Shown here: piece by piece, positions 8,491 to 18,534 of the stretch
Position numbering within the stretch: position 1 is the first letter of the stretch
Layout of the letters: each line of letters begins with the position of its first letter
Assembly (NCBI RefSeq): GCF_026410505.1
Contig: NZ_JAPMIU010000001.1
Span: 1 to 64,000 of the forward strand
DNA length: 64,000 nucleotides
Source of the DNA: Frateuria hangzhouensis
GTDB taxonomy: Bacteria; Pseudomonadota; Gammaproteobacteria; Xanthomonadales; Rhodanobacteraceae
Direction of reading: 5' to 3'
Translations under genes and position numbers: made by a program
Notes under the pieces: generated by a model
Database searches by the model: none
Told to the model about the DNA's origin: nothing
What the model saw: only the letters and a program-made list of their open reading frames with translations

Positions 8491-9309
8491 ATGAACCGAC
8501 CGTTGGCCCTTCTTCCATGGCTGCTCGGCTTTGTCGTGCTCGACCTCTACGCCAACCTCGTGCCCCGCCTGGTAGGCGTCGCGGTGCCGGTGTGGCTGGC
8601 TTACGTTGGCGGGTTCTTCGTGCTGGCGTTCCTCATCTGCCGGTATGGGCTCGGCATCACCCGCAGCGCGTCGCTGGGGCTGGCCCGGCCGGCCGGTTGG
8701 GGACGCTGGCTCGGCGCCGGCTTCGCCATCGGTTTCGGCATCTGGGCGCTCAAGAACGGCGTATTCTGGGCGATGGGCAAGTTCGAACTGGTCGGCTGGC
8801 GTGATGCCGGCTTCGCCTTGCCGCTGCTGGGCAAGGCGCTGTTCGGCATGTTCTTCGCCGCGGCGATCAACGACCTGATGATCCGCGGCTACGGCCTGGC
8901 CTTCTGCCGCCGCTTCGAACTGATGCGCTGGTACGTGCTGCTTACGGTCGTGGTCTATGCGCTGGACGACTCGTGGAACGAGGGCATCGACGCGGGCAAC
9001 CTGGTGTTCTCGGCGATCCTCGGCCTCTCGCTGGCCTGGACGGTGCTCAGGACCGGCACGCTCTGGATGGCCATCGGCATCCATTGGGGCGGCAACGTCT
9101 GCTACCGGCTCATGTCCGGCTTCGATGGCCAGGGCGTGCCGCGCCTGCAACACGTGCTCGACGGGACGCGTTTCGAGTACGCCGCCCTGGCGGTGACTGC
9201 ACTGATGTTTCCGCTGGTCGCGTGGGTGCTGCGATGGATGGGGCAGAGTGCCACTGGCAGCGTCACGGTTGAAGGCGTTCGCGCGAGCGATGAGTTGCGG
9301 CCGGGCTGA
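8491..9309 (+). CDS. CPBP-family-like integral membrane protein, probably lacking protease glutamates
   Basis: A 272-residue protein with about seven or eight hydrophobic segments, resembling the CPBP (CAAX protease/bacteriocin-processing) family. The family's first motif, EExxxRG, appears as INDLMIRG, so the catalytic glutamate pair is replaced by Asn-Asp. A histidine in GIHWGGN late in the protein matches the conserved third motif. The missing glutamates suggest a non-proteolytic member. The start at 8491 is the first ATG giving an N-terminal membrane segment. It stands alone between tyrosinase and the beta-propeller gene; no functional link is evident. Confidence 0.65.
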   Translation: MNRPLALLPWLLGFVVLDLYANLVPRLVGVAVPVWLAYVGGFFVLAFLICRYGLGITRSASLGLARPAGWGRWLGAGFAIGFGIWALKNGVFWAMGKFELVGWRDAGFALPLLGKALFGMFFAAAINDLMIRGYGLAFCRRFELMRWYVLLTVVVYALDDSWNEGIDAGNLVFSAILGLSLAWTVLRTGTLWMAIGIHWGGNVCYRLMSGFDGQGVPRLQHVLDGTRFEYAALAVTALMFPLVAWVLRWMGQSATGSVTVEGVRASDELRPG

Positions 9310-9406
9310 ACCGGTCGCGCCTGCGCCGGGCTGTGCGTGACTTGTGGGCTTTGACCCCGCGGCCGCGCGCAGGCCACCCTGCGCTTTCCCCGCACCGGAG
9401 TAGCGC

Positions 9407-10561
9407 ATGCGCCGCGTCGTCCTCGCCGCCATCGTCCTCTTCTTCGTCCCGACCGGCGCCTGCCTGGGCCAGGTCATCGGAGTGGCTCTGGATTCGAAGG
9501 TCGTGCTGGTGGATGGCAAGCCGCAGGTTCCCGCCGGCAAACCCGCCGATGCCGCCGCCTTCTTCCGCTTCACCGATTCGCGCATCGAAAACCTGGGCAA
9601 GGTCGCCGTGCCGACCAGCTATCTCGGGCCGCCGTCGTCCGTAGCCGTGTCGGCCGACGGCGCACTGGCGCTGGTCACCGCGTCATTCCGGCGCGATCCA
9701 GCCGATCCGGGCAAGCTCGTGCCGGATGACCGGCTCTCGGTGATCGACCTCACCGCCTCGCCGTTGCGCGTGGTGCAGACGCTGCACCTCGGGCTCTCGC
9801 CCTCATCGGTGCGGATCAGCCCCGATGGCCGCATCGCCCTGGTCATGAGCAACCCGGACGACCGCCTGATCGTGCTGTCGATCGAAGGCCATCACGCCTC
9901 CATCGTGCAGCGGTTGACACCCCTGAAAGGCGGTGGCCCGCACGCGGCTGCCTTCGCGGTGGACGGCAAGCGCGTGCTGATCACCTTGCCGGACGCACAG
10001 AAGGTGGGCATGTACGCCATCGACCACGGCCGCCTGCGGCTGCCTGCCATCCGCGAGCTGACCGCGGGCGTCACACCCTTCGCGGTGGCGTTCTGCGGCA
10101 CCAGCGGCTATGCCGTGGTCAACAATTTCGGCAGCGCCAGTGGCGACACGGACACGGTCAGCCTGATCGACGTCTCTGGCGCATTGCCGCGCGTGATCGA
10201 TACCGCCTCCGTCGGGCCCGCACCCGAAGACGTGGCCTGTTCGCCCGATGGCCGCTACGTTGCCGCTTCGGTGCAGAACCTCAGCAACCGCCCCGCGACC
10301 GCTCCGTTCCATGCCACGCAAAGCAAACTGGTCGTGCTCGAGATCGCGGGCAAGCGGCTGCGTCGCGTGGCCGAGACATCAACCGGCGCCTGGGCCGAGG
10401 GCGCCGGTTTCCTTGACGACTCCCGCACGCTGTTCATCCAGAGCATCGTCGACCGCTCGATGGCGTTCTATCGCATCGAGGGCGGCCAGCTGGTTCGTGC
10501 GATGCCCACGCAGGTGTTCGAACACGCGGCCCCGGTCGCCTACGGCATCGGCGGCCGCTAG
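9407..10561 (+). CDS. Secreted YncE-like beta-propeller protein
   Basis: A 384-residue protein with a Sec signal peptide (MRRVVLAAIVLFFVPTGACLG, cleavage near residue 21). Repeated blade motifs of the YVTN/lactonase-like propeller type follow: PSSVAVSADGALALVTA, PSSVRISPDGRIALVMS, and PEDVACSPDGRYVAAS. Such proteins sit in the periplasm and bind ligands or nucleic acid; enzymatic activity cannot be deduced. The ATG at 9407 has GGAG six bases upstream. No neighbour suggests a substrate. Confidence 0.75.
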   Translation: MRRVVLAAIVLFFVPTGACLGQVIGVALDSKVVLVDGKPQVPAGKPADAAAFFRFTDSRIENLGKVAVPTSYLGPPSSVAVSADGALALVTASFRRDPADPGKLVPDDRLSVIDLTASPLRVVQTLHLGLSPSSVRISPDGRIALVMSNPDDRLIVLSIEGHHASIVQRLTPLKGGGPHAAAFAVDGKRVLITLPDAQKVGMYAIDHGRLRLPAIRELTAGVTPFAVAFCGTSGYAVVNNFGSASGDTDTVSLIDVSGALPRVIDTASVGPAPEDVACSPDGRYVAASVQNLSNRPATAPFHATQSKLVVLEIAGKRLRRVAETSTGAWAEGAGFLDDSRTLFIQSIVDRSMAFYRIEGGQLVRAMPTQVFEHAAPVAYGIGGR

Positions 10562-10654
10562 CGGCGCTGCTCCCTGTCTCCGCTGCGCAGATGGCCAGGG
10601 TGGCAGGCCGGGGCATGCCCTTTTCGAAGCCGCTTCGGCGACCATCCAACCCCA

Positions 10655-11689
10655 TCACTCCTGCGCGATCCTCACCACCAGCTTGCCGAAGTTGCTCCCT
10701 TCCAGCATGCCGATGAATGCCTGCGGCGCATTTTCCAGCCCCTCGACCACATCCTCGCGGTACTTGATCTTTCCTTGCCGCACCCAATCGCCCATGGCCG
10801 CTAGGAACTCCCCGAAGCGCGGCCCGTAGTCGTCGAAGATGATGAACCCCTGCACCTTCATCCGCTTGCTGAGGACGGTGCTCATGAGCAGCCCCAGCCG
10901 GTCGGGACCGGCTGGCAACGCCGTGTCGTTGTAGTGCGCGATCAGCCCGCACAGCGGAATGCGCGCCTTGGTGTTGAGCAACGGCAGCACCGCGTCGAAC
11001 ACCAGCCCGCCCACGCTCTCGAAATAAACGTCGATCCCCTGGCGGCAGGCGGCCTCCAGTTGCTGCGGAAAATCCTTCGCCCGGTGGTCCGCGCAGGCAT
11101 CGAAACCCAGTTCGTCCATCACGTAACCGCACTTCTCGCCACCACCGGCCACACCTACCACGTGGCAGCCCTGGAGCTTGGCGATCTGGCCGACCACCGA
11201 ACCGACCGCGCCGCTGGCAGCCGCCACCACCACTGTCTCGCCCGGCTGCGGCTGGCCGATGTCCAGCAGACCCATGTAGGCGGTGAATCCCGGCATGCCC
11301 AGCACGCCCAACGCCAGCGAGGGTTGCGCCATGCCCGGGTCCAGCCGGCTCAAGCCTTGACCGTCCGACAACGCGTAGTCCTGCCAGCCGCCGTAGGCCA
11401 GTACCAGGTCGCCGGCCTGCCATTGCGGATGGTTCGAAGCGATCACCCGCGCGACGGTGCCGCCAACCATCACATCGCCCACCGCCATGGGCTCGGCGTA
11501 GGACTCCGCGTCGCTCATGCGCCCGCGCATGTAAGGATCGAGCGAGAGGTACAGATTGCGCAGCAACACCTCGCCCTCGCCGGCTACGGGGACCGGCCGC
11601 TCGGCCAGCGCGAAATCGGCAGCCGTCGGCGCACCGACTGGACGGGAGGCCAGGGTGATCTGGCGGTTGACGGAAGCAGGGGAGGTCAT
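10655..11689 (-). CDS. NADP-dependent medium-chain oxidoreductase (CurA / leukotriene B4 12-hydroxydehydrogenase type)
   Basis: A 344-residue zinc-free MDR enzyme expected to reduce alpha,beta-unsaturated ketones or aldehydes with NADPH. It has the family signatures LSLDPYMRGRM near the N terminus, an AASGAVGSVVGQIAKLQG dinucleotide loop, and the C-terminal FGKLVVRI. No zinc ligands are present. The start at 11689 (MTSPASVNRQI) matches the common N terminus of the family. A longer in-frame version back to 11917 would run into the spacer and is not favoured. The flavodoxin gene upstream on the same strand is 82 bases away and may be co-transcribed. Confidence 0.92.
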   Translation of the reverse strand: MTSPASVNRQITLASRPVGAPTAADFALAERPVPVAGEGEVLLRNLYLSLDPYMRGRMSDAESYAEPMAVGDVMVGGTVARVIASNHPQWQAGDLVLAYGGWQDYALSDGQGLSRLDPGMAQPSLALGVLGMPGFTAYMGLLDIGQPQPGETVVVAAASGAVGSVVGQIAKLQGCHVVGVAGGGEKCGYVMDELGFDACADHRAKDFPQQLEAACRQGIDVYFESVGGLVFDAVLPLLNTKARIPLCGLIAHYNDTALPAGPDRLGLLMSTVLSKRMKVQGFIIFDDYGPRFGEFLAAMGDWVRQGKIKYREDVVEGLENAPQAFIGMLEGSNFGKLVVRIAQE

Positions 11690-11771
11690 GGCGGACCCGT
11701 GTGTAGCCTGGGATCGCATACCTTCGTACATCCGCCGTGGCGCTGGCGTGCAATAGGGCAAGAAACCGCTC

Positions 11772-12338
11772 CTACATAACAACGTCCCGTTGGCGCGTAC
11801 CCCCGACCAGCCATGCATCCACCTGCCGATGCCACTCGGCCAGCGCGGCAGCGTCCTCGTCATCCACTTCCACCGGCGGGAACCCGGCGTGGGCTCCGCT
11901 GATCTGCAGCCACGCATGCAGGCGACGCCCGAAACCGCAGAACTCCCGATAGCAGCGGTCTCCCAGGGACAACAGGCCGTAATGCAGCGCGCTCAGCGCA
12001 GCCGGGTCGCCCATGCGTTCGCAGAAGCCCTGCGCCATATCCGGTGGATCGCCGTCGTAGGTGGTGCTGACCACCAGCAGCGCCTGCGGGCTGGCGGCCA
12101 GCAGCTCGGGCGTCAACGCGTCGAACTCCATCAGCAGCACGCCCACGCCGGCGCGTCGCAGACGTGCCGCCGTATCGCGCGCGTAGTGTTCGGCCACGCC
12201 GGTCTGCGTGGCGTAGGCCAGCAAGAGTGAAGGCTCGGGCAGGCGCTCTGACGTGGGCGGCGTCGCGGCCACCCAGGAAGGCGAAACCGTCGCCGCGCCC
12301 GCCGCGATACGCAGGCCGATACGGGAAATCCAGCTCAT
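11772..12338 (-). CDS. Flavodoxin-domain protein (MioC / sulfite-reductase-flavoprotein-like)
   Basis: A 188-residue FMN-binding electron carrier candidate. The phosphate-binding loop YATQTGVAEHYA, the STTYDGDPPDMA loop and LSLGDRCYREFCGFGRRLHAWL match the three FMN-contact loops of the flavodoxin domain of CysJ and MioC. No reductase domain follows. About 40 N-terminal residues precede the domain, so an internal start is possible. It lies just upstream of an NADP-dependent oxidoreductase on the same strand; whether they form a redox pair is conjecture. Confidence 0.85.
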   Translation of the reverse strand: MSWISRIGLRIAAGAATVSPSWVAATPPTSERLPEPSLLLAYATQTGVAEHYARDTAARLRRAGVGVLLMEFDALTPELLAASPQALLVVSTTYDGDPPDMAQGFCERMGDPAALSALHYGLLSLGDRCYREFCGFGRRLHAWLQISGAHAGFPPVEVDDEDAAALAEWHRQVDAWLVGGTRQRDVVM

Positions 12339-12446
12339 GCCGCAAGGCTAATCGGCAAGCTCGACCCGCGCGCTGATCTGAATCAGCAGGCGGCCGCCCC
12401 TGGTCTTCCGCAGGGCGGGCTTCAGTCCGCCTCCAAGGCGCCCGCA

Positions 12447-14003
<1,557 letters not shown>

Positions 14004-14159
14004 CTACGACGGCTCGTGCGGTCCCGATGTGTGCGTGAGGGAAGACGGCCGACCTCTGCTTTGCACCGTGGGTGTCCGGCTCGCGGCCAGCGGCGTCCCG
14101 AGGCGAGGCGGCCGGTCGGTTCCTGCCGGTTGCATTTCTTTACCTCCTTTGTCAAAACT

Positions 14160-14187
14160 GCAAAACGTGACGCAGTTGGCGTTTTGC
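14160..14187. promoter_or_regulatory. Inverted repeat in the divergent spacer before the hybrid kinase
   Basis: Perfect 8-bp arms GCAAAACG / CGTTTTGC are separated by 12 bases, in the 292-base gap between the CoA-transferase start (13969, minus) and the kinase start (14262, plus). The position suits an operator for either gene. No regulator gene is adjacent. Confidence 0.4.
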
Positions 14188-14261
14188 TTCCGTCCGCTTG
14201 GGGGCGGATGGAAGCGGGTCGAACGCCCTGCGCGGCACCTGGGGATAAACGGGAGACTCCG

Positions 14262-16844
14262 ATGGCGGTTTCCGACCACAAGCACGCGGCCGAAGTCGCG
14301 CGGGGCAGCGGCGGCGTGGCTGCGATCATGCGCTCGCATGACTGGTCCCACTCGCCTCTGGGTCCTCCCGAGGGCTGGCCGCCGGCGATACGGCCGGTCG
14401 TCAGCCTGATGCTGAAATCCCGGTTTCCGATGTTCGTCGCCTGGGGGCCATCGCAGGCCATCATCTACAACGATGCCTACGCAGACATCCTCGGCAGCAA
14501 GCATGCGGGCATGCTGGGTCGCCCGTTCCGCGAGGTCTGGCCGGAATTCTGGCCCGATATGGCGCCGCTCCTCGCCGCGGCGATGGCGGGGCAGACGATC
14601 TATCGCCAGAACCTCCCGTTGCTGCTCAACCGCGAGGGCTACCCGGAACCGGCTTGGTTCACTTTCTCCTACTCCCCGGTGGAGGACGAGCAGGATCAGG
14701 TCGTCGGCATGTTCTGCGTGGTGGCGGACACCACCACGCAGGTCCTCGACGAGCGACGCCAGCGCTTCCAGATCGAACTGGATAGCGCGCAGGCCCAGTT
14801 GACCGACCTCCGGGCGATCATGGCCACCACCAGCGCGGCGCTGGGCCGCCACCTGGGTGCGAGCCGGGTGGGTTTCAGCGAGATGTCCGAAGATGGCGAA
14901 ACGATCTTTTGCCGGGCCTGCTTTGCCGAGGGCGTGGCGCCGATTCTCGGCACGAGCCGCCTGTCTTCCCACGGACCCGACGCCGTCGCCCGACAGGCGG
15001 CCGGCTTTACCGAGGTTGCCTCCGACGTGGAAGCCGACCCGGCCCAGGTCCACGCCACCTGGCGTGCCCTCCAGACGCGCGCCTACGTTTCCGTACCGCG
15101 GGTGCGCGATGGTCGGCTGCAGGCCTCGCTGTACGTGAACTTTCGCGAGGTCCACCACTGGACGCCCGGCGAGATCGCACTGATCGAGGATGTGGCCAGC
15201 CGCACCTGGGCGGCGGTCGACCGTGCCCGCGCCGTGGCCGCCCTGCGCGAGAGCGAAAGCCGTTTTCGCGCGCTTGTCACGGCAGGTGGCTACACCGTCT
15301 ACCGGATGAGCCCGGACTGGCGCGAGATGCTTTATCTGGAAAGCGATTCGTTCCTGCTCGACGCACCGTCGCCGACCACCACCTGGATGGATACCTACCT
15401 ACACCCGGACGACCGTGACGAGATTGCGGCCGCGATCGGGAAGGCGATTGCGACCAAAAGCCTGTTTGACATGGAACACCGCGTGCGCCTGGCGGACGGC
15501 AGCTTCGGCTGGACGCACTCGCGCGCGGTGCCGGTGGTGGACGACGCTGGCCATATCACCGAATGGTTCGGCGCCGCGCACGACGTGACCGGACGCAAGC
15601 GCAACGAGCAGGCGTTGCAGCGCCTCACGGCCGAACTGGAGGACCGTGTGGCGGATGCCCTGCAGGAGCGCCAGATGGCGCTGGCTCAGGTGCACGAAAT
15701 GCAGAAGATGGAGACGATTGGCCAGCTGACGGGGGGCGTGGCGCACGATTTCAACAATTTGCTCACGCCGATCGTAGGTGCTCTGGAACTGCTGGCGACG
15801 CGGTTGGAAGGGGATGGGCGCGCCCAGCACCTGGCGGCCGGCGGGTTGCAGGCTGCCGAGCGCGCCCGGGTGCTCATCCACCGGCTGCTGGCCTTCTCAC
15901 GCCGGCAACACCTGGCGCCACGGCCGATCGATGTGGGCAAGCTGACCGAAGGGGTTGTGGACATGGTCTCGCGCACAGTGGGGCCGCAGATCAGGGTGCG
16001 GATGGAGTGCATGGCCGATCTGCCCGCGGTCATGGTGGACCCCAACCAGCTGGAATTGGCCCTGCTCAACCTTGCTGTCAACGCCCGCGATGCGATGCCC
16101 GAGGGCGGCGAGCTGGTCGTCGGCGCGGTCGAAGAAGCCGGTCCCGCGCGCTCCCAGTTGAAGGAGGGGCGGTTCGTGCGCTTTTTCGTTTCCGATACGG
16201 GCACGGGCATGGATGGCGACACCGCACGCCTCGCGATCGAACCGTTCTTCACCACCAAGGGTCTGGGGCGTGGCACCGGCCTGGGGCTGTCTTCGGTGCA
16301 TGGGCTGGCGGTGCAGTCCGGCGGCGACCTGGCGCTGGAAAGCGTACCTGGGGCCGGCACCACCGTGCATCTGTGGCTACCCGTGTCGCCAGTGCCGCTG
16401 GAGTCCGCCGGTGAGGCAGTGGCTGATACGCCCATCCGTTGCATCCGATCGGCGGTCGTGCTGCTGGTGGACGACGAGGAGCTCGTTCGCGAAGGCACCG
16501 CCGAAATGCTCCTGCACGGCGGCTACAAGGTCGTCCAGGTTGCCTCCGGTTACGAAGCGCTGCGCAAGGTGACCGAGGGACTGGTTTTCGATGCGCTGGT
16601 CACCGACTTCGCGATGCCCGGCATGAGCGGTGCGGATGTCGCCCGCGAGGTGCGAAAGCTGCGCCCCGGGTTACCGACGCTGCTGGTGACCGGCTATGCG
16701 CAATTGTCCCAGGCCGAAACAGGCGACTTGCCGCGTCTGGCCAAGCCTTTCCGCCAATGCGATCTGATGGGGACCTTAGCCCGCCTGCTGGACGAAGGCA
16801 CGGGCAGGCCGACCGACCTCGCGCTTCGTCGCCAGGTCGGCTGA
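14262..16844 (+). CDS. Hybrid sensor histidine kinase, PAS-GAF-PAS-HisKA-HATPase-REC
   Basis: An 860-residue soluble hybrid kinase. An N-terminal PAS-like domain (about 40-165) is followed by a GAF-like domain (about 185-325), a PAS/PAC domain (about 335-450) and a short coiled coil. The dimerisation helix has His495 in GGVAHDFNNLL; an ATPase domain has LNLAVNARDAMPEGG and GRGTGLGLS. The C-terminal receiver has Asp782 in VTDFAMPGMSG. There are no membrane segments, so it senses a cytosolic or diffusible signal. The start at 14262 follows GGGAG with normal spacing; the open frame further upstream is spurious. It is the first gene of a cluster with a KaiC-like ATPase and two more kinases. Confidence 0.93.
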   Translation: MAVSDHKHAAEVARGSGGVAAIMRSHDWSHSPLGPPEGWPPAIRPVVSLMLKSRFPMFVAWGPSQAIIYNDAYADILGSKHAGMLGRPFREVWPEFWPDMAPLLAAAMAGQTIYRQNLPLLLNREGYPEPAWFTFSYSPVEDEQDQVVGMFCVVADTTTQVLDERRQRFQIELDSAQAQLTDLRAIMATTSAALGRHLGASRVGFSEMSEDGETIFCRACFAEGVAPILGTSRLSSHGPDAVARQAAGFTEVASDVEADPAQVHATWRALQTRAYVSVPRVRDGRLQASLYVNFREVHHWTPGEIALIEDVASRTWAAVDRARAVAALRESESRFRALVTAGGYTVYRMSPDWREMLYLESDSFLLDAPSPTTTWMDTYLHPDDRDEIAAAIGKAIATKSLFDMEHRVRLADGSFGWTHSRAVPVVDDAGHITEWFGAAHDVTGRKRNEQALQRLTAELEDRVADALQERQMALAQVHEMQKMETIGQLTGGVAHDFNNLLTPIVGALELLATRLEGDGRAQHLAAGGLQAAERARVLIHRLLAFSRRQHLAPRPIDVGKLTEGVVDMVSRTVGPQIRVRMECMADLPAVMVDPNQLELALLNLAVNARDAMPEGGELVVGAVEEAGPARSQLKEGRFVRFFVSDTGTGMDGDTARLAIEPFFTTKGLGRGTGLGLSSVHGLAVQSGGDLALESVPGAGTTVHLWLPVSPVPLESAGEAVADTPIRCIRSAVVLLVDDEELVREGTAEMLLHGGYKVVQVASGYEALRKVTEGLVFDALVTDFAMPGMSGADVAREVRKLRPGLPTLLVTGYAQLSQAETGDLPRLAKPFRQCDLMGTLARLLDEGTGRPTDLALRRQVG

Positions 16845-17033
16845 GACGCCCTCCGTTCGCCGGCGCAGCTGCGGCGGGCGACTGGCGCCCCATCCTCGCC
16901 TCGTGCCGCCGCCACGGCCTCCCGCGGTGCGAGCGCCAAACCACCTCAATAACGTATTCTGGTGTGTTCAGCCATCGCGCCAGTTTACGGTGGTCTGTGC
17001 TACCAACACCTTTAATTGACGCAATCCACGTAC

Positions 17034-17038
17034 AGGAG
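17034..17038 (+). promoter_or_regulatory. Ribosome binding site AGGAG that supports a TTG start
   Basis: AGGAG lies five bases before TTG 17044. No ATG or GTG with comparable spacing precedes the first conserved residues, so the KaiC-like gene most likely begins with TTG. Confidence 0.7.
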
Positions 17039-17043
17039 AACCC

Positions 17044-18534
17044 TTGAACGACCTATTGACCGAACAGGCCTCCCTGGGCGTGGCCGGACTGGATGATGTA
17101 CTCAACGGCGGCCTGACCAAGGGCTGCCTGTTTCTGCTGGAGGGCAGCCCGGGCACGGGCAAGACCACGCTGGGCCTGCAGTTCCTGCTGGCCGGGCGCG
17201 ACGCCGGAGAGCGCGTGCTTTACGTGACCATGTCCGAAACGGAGAGCGAGCTGCGCAATACCGCTGTCTCCCACGGCTGGACCCTCGATGGGGTCGGTAT
17301 CTTCGAACTCGTGCCGCCGGAAAACCTGCTCGACGAGGCCCAGCAGCAGAGCCTGCTGTATTCGTCGGACCTGGAGTTGGGCGAGACGACCAACCGCATT
17401 TTCCAGGCCTTCGAGCAGATCAACCCGGATCGGGTCGTGCTCGACAGCCTGGCCGAGATCCGCCTGCTCGCACAGGGCTCGCTCCGCTACCGCCGGCAGG
17501 TGCTTTCCCTCAAGCACTACTTTGCGCAATCCCGCGCCACGGTGCTGATGCTCGACGACCTGACCAGCGACAGCACCGACAGGACCGTGCACAGCGTGGC
17601 CCACGGCGTGCTGCGGCTGGAGGAGCTGTCGCCCGACTACGGCGCCGAGCGCCGGCGCCTGCGCGTACTCAAGTACCGCGGACGGCAGTTTCGCGGCGGC
17701 TACCACGATTTCGTGATCCGCAAGGGCGGGGTCAAGGTGTTCCCGCGGCTGGTGTCCGGCGAACACGGTGAGGAATTCGAGCGTGACATGCTGCCATGTC
17801 CCTCGCCCCAGTTCAGCGCGCTGCTCGGCGGCGGCATCGAACGCGGCTCCAGCGTGCTGGTGCTGGGTCCCGCCGGTACCGGCAAGTCGTTGCTGGTGCT
17901 GACTTTCGTCGCCAGCGCCATTTCGCGCGGCGAGCGCGCCGCCATCTTCATTTTTGACGAAGAGCGGGCGTTGTTCTTCCAGCGCGCGCGCGGCGTCGGC
18001 CTGGACGTGCAGGGCATGGTCGACAGCGGCAGGCTGGTGGTCGAGCAGGTCGATGCCGCCCAGATGACGCCTGGCGAGTTTTCCGCCCGTGTCCGCGAGC
18101 TGGTGGAAGAGGGCGTGCGCACGGTGGCGGTCGACAGTCTCAACGGCTACCAGGCGGCGATGCCGGAAGAGCAGGCGCTGGTGCTGCACATCCACGAGCT
18201 GCTGCAGTTCCTCAACCGACGCGGCGTGACGACCTACCTCACGGTTGCCCAGCACGGCCTGGTGGGGGACATGAAGACGCCCGTTGACGTCACCTACCTC
18301 GCCGATACGGTTATCCTGCTGCGTTACTTCGAGGCTCTGGGTCGGGTTCGACGTGCGATTTCCGTGGTGAAAAAGCGCGCCAGCGCCCATGAAGACACGA
18401 TTCGCGAATACAGCATCGGTCGCGATGGGTTCCACCTGGGCGAGCCATTGATCCACTTCCAGGGCGTGCTTCGCGGCGTCCCGAGCATTTCGCCGGATGA
18501 CGGAGAAAGCCGCCTGCTGCCGGACCGACCGTGA
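17044..18534 (+). CDS. KaiC-like double-domain ATPase within a histidine-kinase cluster
   Basis: A 496-residue protein with two KaiC/RecA domains: Walker A GSPGTGKTT from residue 34 and GPAGTGKS from residue 275. By eye against cyanobacterial KaiC, the catalytic glutamate pair reads SE in domain 1 (TMSETES) and DE in domain 2 (FDEER). The residues at the Ser431/Thr432 phospho-sites are Thr-Tyr (VDVTYLADTVILL). The first domain therefore looks ATPase-competent, and the second keeps a possible phospho-threonine. It is flanked by hybrid kinases; the downstream one overlaps its stop. This suggests an ATP-driven switch coupled to phosphorelay signalling rather than a clock, since no KaiA or KaiB is encoded nearby. 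Confidence 0.9.
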   Translation: MNDLLTEQASLGVAGLDDVLNGGLTKGCLFLLEGSPGTGKTTLGLQFLLAGRDAGERVLYVTMSETESELRNTAVSHGWTLDGVGIFELVPPENLLDEAQQQSLLYSSDLELGETTNRIFQAFEQINPDRVVLDSLAEIRLLAQGSLRYRRQVLSLKHYFAQSRATVLMLDDLTSDSTDRTVHSVAHGVLRLEELSPDYGAERRRLRVLKYRGRQFRGGYHDFVIRKGGVKVFPRLVSGEHGEEFERDMLPCPSPQFSALLGGGIERGSSVLVLGPAGTGKSLLVLTFVASAISRGERAAIFIFDEERALFFQRARGVGLDVQGMVDSGRLVVEQVDAAQMTPGEFSARVRELVEEGVRTVAVDSLNGYQAAMPEEQALVLHIHELLQFLNRRGVTTYLTVAQHGLVGDMKTPVDVTYLADTVILLRYFEALGRVRRAISVVKKRASAHEDTIREYSIGRDGFHLGEPLIHFQGVLRGVPSISPDDGESRLLPDRP

